A stretch of 64,000 nucleotides of DNA, from the NCBI GenBank assembly GCA_015680685.1, contig MNCI01017947.1, forward strand, positions 129,901-193,900, read 5' to 3'. Of the stretch, positions 23,433 through 34,689 are shown piece by piece. The translations under genes and the position numbers were made by a program. The notes beneath the pieces were generated by a model. That model was not told the DNA's origin. It did no database searches and saw only the letters and a program-made list of their open reading frames with translations. This DNA comes from Gnetum montanum (Eukaryota > Streptophyta > Gnetopsida > Gnetales > Gnetaceae). The stretch's first letter is position 1. The number at the start of each line of letters is the position of its first letter.

Positions 23433-23975
23433 CCTAACCTAGATCTTCAACTTGAAAAACAAGCACCTTAGTCCCTAAAAGTAAAGAATTTAAATAAGAA
23501 GAAAATATAAAGCATTTGAAGCAATAGTAACATCGTATAAATTTAAAGCCATTGTAACAAAATCATAGTCTTTAAATATAAATCTAGCACATTTTCAATA
23601 CTCATGAAAATTATTATTGTATTACAATTTTCAATTATAATGCATGTATAAATGACAAAATTTATCTTCAAGACCTTAATAGCTTCTTGTAATGACAAGT
23701 TTGTTTAGTAAATACAAGGTTATGAGATTGAACTTTGGAATCTTAAAGTTGGTATGAATGAATATATTTTAATTAATTATTTGCTACTTTTAAGTGGTAA
23801 TAGCTTATCAAAATTGAAAAAAGAATAACTATCAAGAGGTGTATATGTGTGTATGCATACGCATGTGATTCTAAGTTATGAAGTTCTAAAAGTTCTAATT
23901 CAACTATTTATCTTGGGGTGTACCTATGTTTCAATTATTTTGAGCTCCAACAACCCATAAATTCAATTTAATAAT
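23433..23975. repeat. R1 spacer with a tail-only copy of repeat B
   Basis: AT-rich non-coding sequence. 23876-23955 is a tail copy of repeat family B ending in CTCCAACA. It is duplicated at about 49985-50510. Confidence 0.5.
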
Positions 23976-24140
23976 AAGGTATTAGCCTTATGGTAAGACT
24001 TTTAATTTGAAAGCTCTAAGTCATGGGTTCAATTCTAGTAAGCAATACTGGGTTATAAAGTTCTAATTAGATTATATATCTTGGGGATACCTATATTACA
24101 ATTATTTCAAAGTTCCAACACACACACACACATACACACA
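23976..24140 (+). repeat. tRNA-derived SINE-like repeat, family B, with CA tail
   Basis: The head has an A-box-like TAGCCTTATGGTAAGAC and B-box-like GGGTTCAATTC. The body contains TTATAAAGTTCTAATTAG, the tail ends AATTATTTCAAAGTTCCAACA, then a (CA)n run. The best-preserved family-B copies are this one and 50526-50668. Tails also occur at 37349-37461, 62001-62143 and, inverted, near 25262-25345. Confidence 0.55.
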
Positions 24141-24339
24141 TCCTCCCCCAAAGTCATAGATTCGATTTTGATGGATTTTCTAATTTGACATGCTATTATG
24201 CTTTTCTTAAGTTCAATGAAAGCTAATTTGTTGTCATTGGAAGCTGAAGAAATGCATTAGTTCTTAACATTATACTTAAGAAATAAAAAAGCAATAAGAT
24301 CCTAGAAGAGATCATCCAAAAATCTCAATGATAGCAATG

Positions 24340-24525
24340 GCTCCATCAAGGATAATAGTGGCTATAAAAATGGATGAAATAATAAATTTAGAAGAAGCTT
24401 GTAAACTTGTTTTACAAATAAATAAGGATTTACCTCTTCATAGAGATGAATAATGAAAAATAACTCATGTAGTCAACCCCATTTTATTCGAATAAGGCTA
24501 GGATGATGATGATGATGATGATGTA
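24340..24525 (+). repeat. LINE 3' end with (GAT)n tail
   Basis: The sequence CATGTAGTCAACCCC, then AATAAGGCTAGG, followed by about nine GAT repeats, resembles the conserved 3' terminus of plant L1-type LINEs (GTAGCCGACCCC...AAGGCTT followed by a trinucleotide tail). It is 5'-truncated. Second copy at 50790-50952. Confidence 0.55.
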
Positions 24526-24539
24526 GCTTGGAACTTGTT

Positions 24540-24960
24540 ACAAAGAAAGTTTTAGAAAGATGGTAAAATGTGATACAAATATCAAAAAATCAAGTTATTT
24601 GCAAAATATTACAGGTAGTAGACATAATGAAATGGAATATATACATGCAACAATTCCAATATCCATAAGAGCGCTAATTAGTAGAGTAAAAATGGGATTG
24701 CACCATCTTCAAGTTGAAATAAGAAGATGGAAGAATGAGCAATATGAAGATGAAATATATTGACTACTACAAGTAATAGAAGATGAAGAACATGTACTAT
24801 TAAAATGTTGTAGAACTAATTTTTTCAAAAGAAAATGACAAATCTCAAGTCAATCTTTGCATGAGATATTCAAGCTACCAATGTTAGTTGTAGGAAACTA
24901 TATAGAAGACATGTTCAAGTTGTATGAATATTAGACATGTCTATTATACTTAGAATTTAT
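24540..24960 (+). pseudogene. LINE ORF2 C-terminal fragment
   Basis: The open frame 24560-24763, and broken frames after it, read as the extreme C-terminus of L1-type ORF2 (RVKMGLHHLQVE, then EDEEHVLLKCC, then a NYIEDMFKLYEY end). The family shows the pattern H-x-L-x-IE ... EDE-x-H-x-L-x-C. No RT core is attached. Duplicated at 51000-51390. Confidence 0.55.
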
Positions 24961-25429
24961 TGCTTCTAGTGTATTTTGAAAATTTTCATTTGTCTAACAA
25001 ACCCTTTAGGTCTACATAGATGAAAAAAAATATCAATATCAGTTTCAATTTTAATTTTATTAATGAATGTATTAAGTTGGCTATATGTGTTTATCTAGTT
25101 TCAGGTTAAACATCCCTCCCTCTCAAGATTGATTTACCTTACAAAAACATGTGCATGATTTATTCGATAAAAACATAAGCTTTATTTTTATGCATTACAA
25201 TATTAATGTTCTATATTAGAACTATATTTATAAAGTTATTTTCAATATGGTTATCGTACTTAGAGGGGGTGTTAGAACCCAAAATAATTGAAACATATGT
25301 ACACTCCAAGATTTATACAAGCTTATAACTCAATGCTTTATGATAGGTATGCTTTGTGATAGAAGAATCCTTTCTAGGTTGAAGGGTATTTTCTAAAAAA
25401 CTAGAATATTGGTATATAAAAAAGCATCA
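24961..25429. repeat. Right end of unit R1
   Basis: Non-coding. 25262-25345 holds an inverted repeat-B tail (GGTGTTAGAACCCAAAATAATT). The homologous part of R2 (about 51690) lacks about 60 bases of it. Beyond about 25360 the match to R2 ends and sequence flanking the minus-strand LTR begins. Confidence 0.5.
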
Positions 25430-26266
25430 GGCTCAACATATGCAAATCACTACGCTCAATCACACAAATCACTAAGCGTTCACATGCGATCTGGTTGAAT
25501 TCCGTGGACCCTTTGTCTTCCAGTACACTAGCCTCTAGGAAGTGAACTTGCTTTAACAATCATTCGTTGTCTTCCCAGTTACACTTGTGATATGCAAAGC
25601 TATGATTAAGTGTAATTAAGGCATATGATTTTTATTGTTTTTTATGTTTTATGTTCTGGTTGCTTAAAATAAAGGATGAAAGGAATGGAGTAATTTTATT
25701 GCTAATTTAATCTAACTAACTAATCAATGCCTAACTAATCCTAACATAAGCATATAGTCCCACTTTCCACACACATCTTGAACATGTATAACACTACTAA
25801 CTTACCAAATGTTAAGCGTTACCAAGATTACCAAGCATCATGTGCATGCTTGAAGTGGTTGTACTTATGTGCTTAATTAATTGTTATTTAATTTAGCTTA
25901 ATTTAGCTTAATTACTTAAAGAATTAAAGGAAATTGCATAAAACATTGAATGTATGAAGAAAATGTTTAATCTAGCCAAAGTGCTACAAGGTTTATTAGA
26001 AAGCTTGTCTTTATTACTGCACACACTAATGTGCTCAAGTACAACAGTGCTCAAACAAAGATCCATACACTCAATGACTCCTACTATAGGCACTTGGGAA
26101 AATATTGTAACTCTAGGGAAGAAAATTTGCAACAGCTCTGCTACACTATGATAAAGACTGCCATAAACACTGCAGGTGAGCATGTATTTATAGGTGAAAA
26201 CACACACTACATCGATGGGGCCTAATCAACTAGGCCTAGTCGACACAGCCAATTTATAATTCATCA
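25430..26266 (-). repeat. LTR of El-4 (minus strand)
   Basis: On the minus strand it starts TGATGAATTATA (26266) and has a U3 palindrome ACTAGGCCTAGT (26229-26240). The TATA box CTATAAATA lies at about 26193-26185, followed by family R/U5 sequence. The far end near 25430 is diverged (ACGCTCAATCACAC corresponds to the family end). Confidence 0.75.
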
Positions 26267-26283
26267 TGCCCCCATGACTGAAT
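26267..26283 (-). other. Polypurine tract of El-4
   Basis: The complement of TGCCCCCATGACTGAAT reads ATTCAGTCATGGGGGCA just before the LTR start. Confidence 0.6.
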
Positions 26284-26479
26284 GAAAAATTTTCCTCGCA
26301 TTCTTTCCAAATTTGAAAAGATATGGAATTATTGATTTATGTTAAACATATGACAAACATAAACAAACACTAAGTGCCCAAGTGTATGAATATACAATAA
26401 TTACACAATTTTTTGGTATTCAAGACTACAAAATTGAACACCAAGACAAAATTGACAAATGTCATTCCTCTGATAATGT

Positions 26480-27475
26480 GAAGATGATGAATAAGATTAA
26501 ACGGTCCCAAAAGATGTAGGCTCTTGAGGTTTCAAACAACCTTCTCTTGCTTCAGACACACACAATGGTTGAGGCTGTTGTGGTTATCTTGTTATGGTTG
26601 CAACTTACGGTGGAAGATAGAAAGCATCCAACAAAGCTTTCATCTTTTTCTCCTTACTCCTGGGATCATGCACAGTCTATGCAACTTCACTAATATGGGT
26701 CATAATGGACACATCCTAAGGATAGAGCACTATTGGAAATGGCTCCTTAGCATTAACGAACTAGGCAACAAATGTTTTGCATTCAATGTCAAATGCCCTG
26801 ATTATATTTTGCAGTTCCTGTAATCATTCATTCTTCTAGCTAGGTTCTCAATAATTGATCTTTGATTAGTGAATTTTGTCCTGAGAACTTCAAGTTTGAT
26901 GTTTGCAGTCTCAAGCCTTTGCTTGGTCTCCTTTTGGTGCTTAAACTTTGCCTTGTACAACAAGCACGAGCTGGTCACCTACTTTTCTAACTCTAACCAC
27001 AGTTGTCCAACAATCAGCATTGTCAAGTTTGCATATCGAAGATTGGTGAGCTCCATGTATTCTTTCATCTCTTCAATCTACAACTCCTTTATGTATATTT
27101 CTACTTTCTTTTAGGCATCTATCCCATTAATGATAGGATGTCACACCTCATTTCCTTGCTAGAGTTGTCGGAGGGTCTCATTTACTTTTTCCTTAGCCAT
27201 TTGGATATGTTTTTCATTAACTTCCTTTTGTAGGTCAACCTGATCTCTGTAGTGGTTCTTAACTCTCTCAAATTTGAGAGCCTCATTCTTCCAAGCAGTA
27301 ATATCAATCATAGATTTTTCACATAATGCATGGACTTCCTCCTTAGAGAGATTTTTATTTTCTACTTCCCATAGCCTAAGCTTAATGTTTACCCTAGCTA
27401 GTTGCTCCTACTATTGATGGATGAATTCTTACATCTTGTGTTTTTGCACATCAACATTCCACATGCAATGATTTT
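26480..27475 (-). pseudogene. Degraded coiled-coil ORF in El-4, 3' part
   Basis: Read on the minus strand, one frame stays coherent for more than 200 codons with only point stops (mainly TAG). It is highly charged: KEEVHALCEKSMIDITAWKN, HYRDQVDLQKEVNEKH, EEMKEYMELTNLRYAN, HQKETKQRLETANIKLEVL, with heptad-like leucines throughout. It continues in another phase to a segment with DPRSKEKKMKALLDAFYLPP near 26650. The protein is not one I recognise. It lies immediately upstream of the family's 3' end, where the relatives have their non-coding module. Confidence 0.5.
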
Positions 27476-27479
27476 TTAC

Positions 27480-29160
27480 AGTTAACATTATAGCGATCAA
27501 AAATGTCAATGGCTGGAATGTCGAGGGGTCCATGGATGCGGAGTTGGACCCCACGCCCGTGCGAGGGCCTACTAGAGGTGGAGATGGGATGCCCTAGATG
27601 ATCTTGTCGATTGAACAAGTACTTTATTGGATGGAACTGGGGTGCAACGTGGTTAGCTACGATGCTGATGCGAAATGGTGCTAAGTGTTCAAGTGATTTT
27701 CACAGTGTTAACGGTGTTGATAGTATCAATGGTGTCAATGGTGTTGAGCATAGTCACAGGTGCCCAAGGAAGGCAAGCATAGTCAAGAGTTTCAACAAAA
27801 ATGAGGGTGTCGACATGCGGAGACTACCGCTCGAGCATACTTGTAATGTGACCATGCGTTAAAAATAGCAAAAATGCAAATAAAATGTGAAAAATGCAAG
27901 AGAGAGAAATGGACAACTGTCCCAAATGAGGTTGAGCTTAGTTAACACCAAAAGGGGTTAGAGGGTACATGGGGTACAACAGGCGTAATGGATAGTGTAG
28001 TCACAATCTCAGAGGTGTCTGGTCATGAAGATCAGTGCTCGCCAAGGTGTTTGTGTTTGTTGGGTTGGCTACCGTGATGTACCATGGGCTACAATATTTG
28101 ACAATGTCGTGTGATGAGCTACAATGATATGCAACTTTGCCTTTCTTTGGTTCGCTAGTGTTCCTTTGATTTTTATCTACCCAAAATGCTAAAAATGCTC
28201 AAATTTTCCAACCTTGCTTAAATTTTTCCCACCTCTAAAATGTATATGGTTGGGGTAGTTATAGGCCTAGGTCATGCATGAAATGCAAAGAGACTGCCAT
28301 GTGGTAGTGGAATGGTTAGGACTATGTTGAAACCCAACTACGCTCTCCACTAAGGCAAGTAGTGTTGTGATCTACTCTATTCTGTCCGATTTTGCAAAGC
28401 TATGAGACTGTGACTACACTGCCAACTACATGTTCGTGTGCCGAGAAGACTGTAATGTACCTGAAAAATGCAAGTTTGGAGACTATGCTCTAGGACTACG
28501 CTCTCCACTATCTTGCATAGGGTCAAGCGTAATTACAATTTGGGGACAAAAAGGGGATACAACAAAAATGCATCTTGATAACTACTCTTGTTGGAGATGA
28601 GTTGGAGCTAAGATGAATGTCAGTGCTAGGTTGTGGAGGACTCTGGAGGTTGTTCTAACTAACTACACTCTAGACTAGGGAGGAGCATAGTCACAACACT
28701 TAGAAATATTTTGCAAAATGTGACTATGTGCTAACTAGGCTCTCCATGAGAGGCTGAGTATGCTCTTAGCTAGGGTTGAGCGTAGTCCCAACACATGTCA
28801 AAACTTGCAAAAATTGGCTTCCAATTGACTATGCTTAACTATGCTCTGGGCTGGTGGAGAGCATAGTTTCAACACTTAGAAAAATCGACCAAAACTAGGC
28901 CTCCATGCTGACTATGCTTGACTATGTTCTAGGGAATGGAGAGCATAGTCTCAGCACTTAGAAAATTCTGCAGCGACTGGCTTAACACTTAGGAAAAATG
29001 GCCTTTGTGTTTACTACACTTTGCATGAGGCTCACTATGTTTGATGGTAATGGAGAGAATAGTCCCAACACTTAGGAAAAATCTACAAAAAATGTCTTCA
29101 TGCTGACTATGCTTGACTACGCTCTAGGGCAGTAGAGACAATAGTCTCAACACCATAGCA
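27480..29160 (-). repeat. 3' LTR of El-5 (left copy)
   Basis: Matches 34690-36490 over its length. A TATA-like site is decayed (CTATAACTA, near 28268). The upstream half (28640-29150 in plus coordinates) is an array of hairpin units carrying GACTACGCTCT and AGAGCATAGTC. The open frame 27611-27862 within it is a shadow shared with 34828-35046. Confidence 0.65.
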
Positions 29161-29937
29161 AACCTAGCATCAACATCACTCTTCAATACCTAATTAAATG
29201 TCAGTTCACTACATTCAAGAGTGCTATGGATAATGGTATGATGGAAGCAAAAGGTGTAGGTGATGTGCTAGGGATAAAAAGGGAAGGTAGGATGCAAGTG
29301 GAGATATTGTGATGCAAGGATCTCATGGCTAATGGTGACCATGGCACCAGAGTGGCTGACCCTTGAAAACATTGACCTCTTGTTGGAGTGCTCATGAGAA
29401 AGACAATGTGGATTTAGGACCAATGTTGACCTCTCATCAAAGTGCTCATGAGAGAGTCAATGTGGATTCAAGATCAGATGGGTTGCGAAATTGCAACGCT
29501 ACTAGTTTGCTTGGGGACATGTGTTTCCCCCTTTAAACTTTTTGTTTATTTTTTGTTTTTTGTTTTTTTTTTCTTTTTCCTTTTTTTGTTGTGAGGTGAA
29601 CCTACTTTGGGTTCTACACATTACTAAATGTCAACTATGGGGGTGCTTTCCATCAAATGAACTACGTGCCACTAGATGGGCTTTGCTTTGAAATTGCATC
29701 GCATCTATAGGACAAGTGTTTCCTCTCCTGGATGACTTGTGCTACATTTGCCTAGGCTTTGACCAGCTAATAAAGGCTTCCCATGAGATGACTTATGTTA
29801 TGTCTGCCTTGGATTCTATAGTTTGTGCTGCAATGAGATGCATCTCTGCATGATGACCCAAGTCTTCATCCTACAAACATAACTTAGAGAAGATAAGAAA
29901 ACCATACAAGACCAAAGAAAGACCACTAAATTGCAAG
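29161..29937. other. El-5 3' non-coding region
   Basis: No coding signal on the minus strand. It contains a T-rich stretch (29540-29590) and short repeats of GCTCATGAGA near 29389 and 29447. Confidence 0.35.
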
Positions 29938-30280
29938 AGGATGATGATGTTGCAAATGCTCCAAAGGTTGTGCCTATGACAAGTGCTCGAAAGAATAGCA
30001 AAATGGTGGGGGACCAAGATGTTACAGGTGTTCCAAAGGCTATGCTAGTTGCAAGTGTTCAAAAAAGCCAATAAAATACTAGGGGGTGATGATGCTACAA
30101 ATGCTCCAAAGGTTGAACCAATGGTAAGAGCTCAAAAAATCAACAAAATGGTATGGGTCCATGATGTTGCAAATGCTCCAAAGGCTGCACTTGTAGTAAG
30201 AGCTTGAAAAACTAGCAAAATGCCTAGGGGCAATGATGATGCAAGTGCTCCCAAGGCTATGCCAGTTGTAGGTGCTCCAT
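29938..30280. repeat. Tandem array of about 78-bp units in El-5
   Basis: Four to five imperfect units, each with GATGTTGCAAATGCTCCAAAGG and, further on, AAGAGCTCGAAAAACTAGCAAAATGG-like sequence, start at about 29940, 30017, 30090, 30160 and 30235. Unit length stays near a multiple of three, so a repetitive peptide frame is conceivable but contains stops. Confidence 0.6.
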
Positions 30281-30394
30281 TTTGGGACTATAGTCTCCCT
30301 ACCCACGTGGTGTAGAAAGAGTGGAGGGGGAGGGGAAGTCAAAAGTATTCTCGTTTACTTGCTTGTAGAACTATGTGTGGCTGACCACAAACCC
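30281..30394. other. Spacer between the two El-5 tandem arrays
   Basis: No feature recognised apart from a purine-rich run (GGAGGGGGAGGGG near 30323). Confidence 0.3.
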
Positions 30395-31095
30395 ACTTTA
30401 AGGTCTTGGTAGACCATGGCTTAACTAGTTTAAGGTCCTAGCAAACTATGAACCCAGTTTAAGCTCCTAGTAGACTGTGAACCCAATTTAAGGTCCTGGC
30501 AAACTATGGCTTAACCAATTTAAGGTCCTAGTAGACCATGAGCCTAGTTTAAGGTCCTAGCATACTATGGCTTAACCTATTTAAGGTCCTAGCAAATTGT
30601 GAACCCAGTTTAAGGTCCTATAAGAGCATAAACTTACTAGTTTAAGGTCCTAATAGACTGTGAACCAAGTTTAAGGTCGTGGTAGATCATGGCTTTACTA
30701 GTTTAAGGTCTTAGCATACCATGGTGTGCTAGTTTCTAGTCCCAGTGGACTACTGTGTGCCAATTTAACATCGTAGCGAATGAATGCTATGCTAGTTTAA
30801 CGTCTCGGCGGACAAGTTGTGCCAATTTAACATCATGGCAGATGCATGTTGTGCCAGTTTAAAATCATAGTAGATGAATGCTTTGCTAGTTTAACGTCAT
30901 AGTGGACATATTAGGTCTATGTCAGTTTAATGTTGTAACAGATGAGAGGTTTGGATGCCATTTTAACATCATAGTGGATGAGCTATGCTAATTTAATGTC
31001 ATAGCAAATGAACAATACCAGTTCAGTGTTGTAGCAGATGAGCTGTTGTGCCAATTTAATGTCGTGACCCAAGGACAAGCAGTAGTTTAAGGCCA
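30395..31095. repeat. Tandem array of about 35-bp units in El-5
   Basis: About twenty imperfect units of the form GTTTAAGGTCCTAGCAGACCATGAACCCA. Early units are regular; after about 30740 the core drifts to GTTTAACGTC(A/G)TAG. Each unit has short complementary ends around GGTCCTAGCAGACC. Confidence 0.7.
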
Positions 31096-31689
31096 TTCTG
31101 GGCCACAACGGTTGCTACCTCTCTTTTTGTGATATTGGATTTTATGATTTTTTGTGCATTTTGATGCTCTTTTTTTTTGCATTAATCTAATACCCGCTAA
31201 AGGGTGCACTAAATAAGCAAATGCATAAGCTAAGTGGATAAATGCATAAACAAAGCAAATAAATGCATAAACAAAGCGAAAAAATGCATCATGTAAGTAA
31301 GTAGGCTAAATGTAAATGCATAAACAAATGCAACGTAAGCGAAAGTCAAAAATGCATAGCACATATTAACAAAGGGTAGGCAGGTTTCTAGCATGTTTCG
31401 GGCTAATGGGGTACCTTGGTTACGTACTTGCTTCCTAATTTGGTGCAGATTAGGGGGTGCGTAGGGCCTAGGATGCACTATCTGGTATTTTCCTAGACCC
31501 TCGCTCGCTACATTGAAGGGCAATTCTACCCACAAAGCATCCTCTCAGAGTTCATTAGCTTCCATCACTTGTTCGTGTGTGTCAGCCTTATGCGTTGCAC
31601 CATCTACCACAGGTGCATCATCAAGAAATTCAACCTCTGACCCTTGATCCATTTCTATGTTATTGATGGCCAAAGGGATGATGTTATTA
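31096..31689. other. El-5 region between arrays and protease
   Basis: Contains three short direct copies of AAATGCATAAACAAAGC (31240-31290). The minus-strand frame 31230-31535 is low complexity and unlikely to be real. No domain recognised. Confidence 0.35.
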
Positions 31690-32200
31690 CTATGGATGAT
31701 AACTTCACCACCTCCATATAGAAGGTGGATCTCCTAGTAAATCGAAGAGGAGATGGCTCATAATTAGGCCTACCAAGTATCAGGTTAGAGCTAGGCATTT
31801 TCTCTATGATGGTAAATTCAATAGTGGTGGGGAATTGCTTCCCTACTACAAAGGCTATGGTTATCGTGCCCTTAATAGTGACGTGTGATTCATTAAAGGA
31901 TTTTAGGCATGTGATTTTTGTTAGCTTGATTTGGTCTATGAGGCCTATCTTGTCTATGACGATGTACGGTATTATGTTTGTTGCTACATCGTCATTGACA
32001 TGCGCCTTGCAGATCTTGCATTACCCAATGCGTATGATAATAAACATTGTAGTTGTGATGACCTCCCCTCGCTCGAGGTTGATCTTGATTACCTCATCGC
32101 AAAACTCTAGGGATGTTAAACTTGATTCCTACAATTTAGGAGGTAACATCACTACATGGATTGTGTTCTCATTTATAGGGATGTCCTTCGTAATAGGAAT
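31690..32200 (-). pseudogene. Retropepsin-like protease relic of El-5
   Basis: On the minus strand: VTIKGTITIAFVVGKQFPTT-like flap strands (31890-31830), then SSNLILGRPNYEPSPL (31795-31750), the LILGRPW loop of gypsy proteases. The catalytic D-S/T-G at the N-terminus was not found clearly. The plus-strand frame 31806-32291 is the antisense shadow. Confidence 0.6.
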
Positions 32201-32798
32201 GGAGGCCAACATCTATGCCAATGCTTCCTGGTGGGCAAATGAGGTCATGACCAAGTTGTACAAGCTCAATGTTATGTTTTTTTTTTTTTGAGTGTTTACT
32301 TGACCTGGGCTAGTGCATCCATGAAGTCTTTGCCATCGGCTATTTTGTTAGCCTTGACCTCCTCTATGAGACTTTTCCATCGACTATTTTAACCAGAAAA
32401 TGACTTGTTTGGTTCTACTAAGGTAGGATTCCTCAGTAGCTCGCAATACCTACCATGTCTTTTTCGGGCATCCTCAAACATTTGCTTATGTTGGATGCGC
32501 CAAGCTTTCGACAGTTGATCTAGCAACTTTGAGGATTTCAGTAGCAACGGGATATACTTTGAGTGATTCTTGTGCTCAAAGTTGGACCTTTAGCTGACTG
32601 GTGTCATGGCCACTGCAAATGTAGGTATGTTGGTTACCTAGGCACTAGAGTTGGCATCTTGGTAAATAAGACTTTAGGTTGCCTAGCTGTTGACCCCCAC
32701 TTGATTACTTTACCTTGTGTGGCTATCGTTGCCAGTGTTGCATTCTGCTTTCTTGCATGCTAATTTTTGTAGGCCACCTAGGTTGGGTCCTTGCTAGC
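32201..32798 (-). other. El-5 gag-PR linker
   Basis: Coding-like debris on the minus strand between gag and protease with frameshifts. No zinc knuckle identified. Confidence 0.35.
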
Positions 32799-33330
32799 TT
32801 ATCTCACATCTTCTATGTTCTTAGTTTGGGCAAAGACATGGCTCAGAGATTGCGAGGCCAAGTAGTATAGTTTCGACTTGATGAAGTCATTAACCATGCC
32901 CTTAAAGATAGCCAAGAGATGTGCCTTAGTTATTGGCTCTTGTATTTTGTTCAACGAGGTGCTCCAATGTTGGAGGAACTTTTGCACAAGCTCTAGGTGG
33001 CCCTGCTTAACTTGCATTACCTGGTCTAAGGTTGCTTTTGGCTTCAAGTTGTATTTGAAGCGTGTTACAAACTGGCTTTAGAGGTCTTCCAAAGAGAAAA
33101 TAGAACCTCTAAACAATGCTTGGTAGTAGTCTAAGGCTCAATTAGTGACATGGCAAACATGTGCATGACGATGTGCGGCCAGGCTTATAATAGTAGGCAC
33201 TCAGACCTAAACATCACCAAATGCACGTTGGGGTCCTCTTCACCTTTGTACTTGGGGAGTTGAGGTAGTGGAACCCCAGTTGGCAGAGTTAAGGGTGGGA
33301 CTACAAGACTTATAGGATCATCCTGGTAGA
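32799..33330 (-). pseudogene. gag relic of El-5
   Basis: Minus strand. LPKYKGEEDPNVHLVMFRSEC (about 33270-33210) is the typical plant gypsy gag start (P-x-Y-x-G-x2-DP-x2-HL). Later comes SLEDLxSQF (about 33095-33070). The open frame 33047-32799 (82 codons) includes FLQHWSTSLNKIQEP and HLLAIFKGM, as in the retrotransposon gag domain. Frames are broken at about 33200 and 33060. Confidence 0.7.
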
Positions 33331-34689
33331 AGTCCACCACCTTGATAATTTCAAAGGAAGTAGCTTTAAGTCACCTCACCTCCTTCATTAAACTTTGGAT
33401 CAGTTGGAACACCTAATTCAAGTTTTGAGATGTTCTAGCCAGTTACATTGGTTGTGCTATCTACTATGTTGGTTGTATGACCTAGGGCCAAATTGGCAAT
33501 TGCAAAGTCACACAATGTGGTTAATGCATTAGTTGTGCTATGGGCATCATGACTAGGGAAAGCCACACATGCATGGGTTGGATTGACATCGAGGGCACCG
33601 ATGAGACAAGCAAGATGTAAGATGCTTGAGTCACATGGGGCTGTGAGATAGGCCCCGCGTTGAAGTGTGATTGAGTTAACATGATGGCTATAAGCAACCA
33701 TGGCTAGGCAGGTTGAGATGATGCCATGAAGGGTAAGTTAAATGGAGCTATTACATCATGTTGCATGTATTGCATTTGATGTGTTGCCACTACAAGCGTC
33801 GACCTAAACCTGATGGAGTGGGAAGGTGATGCCAGTGTTATAACTGTCTCAGGGAGGATGGGTGAACTAAACTAAGGGGGGCAAAACTTGGGAGTGGTTG
33901 TTGTGAGATAGTGTAGAAGGGACTTTCTCATTCAAAGTGAGCTTTGAACTTATCTTCTTCTTCCTACAAGCTTCCTCATAATCAATTCCCACTTCATGCT
34001 CATTTACTTGGACGAGCTAGGATAACAACTAGTGGTGGGACTCTGTGAGTGGGATGATGTTGAATGAAGAAGGGATATACTCTAGTCTACCCTAGTGGAT
34101 TAGTTTGAAGTCCCATTTTGCCTCCATGTCAAGATGATCTATAGGCAACCCTACTTGGATCTTTGCACATATGAAGTTGTATTATTCGTTGGTAAGCATG
34201 GCATACCCTAGGTCTTAGCTGTGTAGCCTAAGGGATTACCTCAGTCCTATCATCACAAGCCTAGGGTTGTTACTCTGGGCCTCTTATTGAATGGTAAAGG
34301 TGTCAAGTGTGTTTGACACCAATGTCGAAGGCTGATCTGGATTCATGATCACAAATAGAGTTATGAAAGGAAGAGTTGCAGGTTGTTGGTTGCAAAAAAT
34401 GGCTAACTCTAGTGGCTGCAAAAAATGGCTAACTATGGAGACTATGCTCTCCAAAGGCAATGCTCTCTACACTGAGAGCTAACTACACTATCCACAGACT
34501 ACGCTCTCTACATTGAAAGAATGAAGACTTAGGAAAACAGTGGAAACAAGTGCGATTTTGGTTACTATGTGAGGTCCCGGGGGAACCAACTATGAGGTCC
34601 AATCTACATTGATGGGTTGATAGACAACTACGATGTAGAGAGCGTGCAAGACAACCACAACAAAATTTGAAAAAGTGGTTCAACCTTCC
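33331..34689 (-). other. El-5 5' leader and gag N-terminal debris
   Basis: Between the putative primer site (about 34690) and gag. Open stretches (for example 33701-33435) are short and without motifs. Sequence next to the LTR (complement AGTGCTAGAAGGAAGG near 34700) may be the primer binding site; the tRNA was not identified. Confidence 0.35.

Noticed and set aside
30395-31095. CRISPR-like array of short repeats
   Set aside because: Repeats are degenerate and directly adjacent with no unique spacers; plant nuclear context; a simple tandem array.
31806-32291. 161-codon open frame on the plus strand
   Set aside because: Antisense to the El-5 protease relic, which has recognisable motifs on the minus strand.
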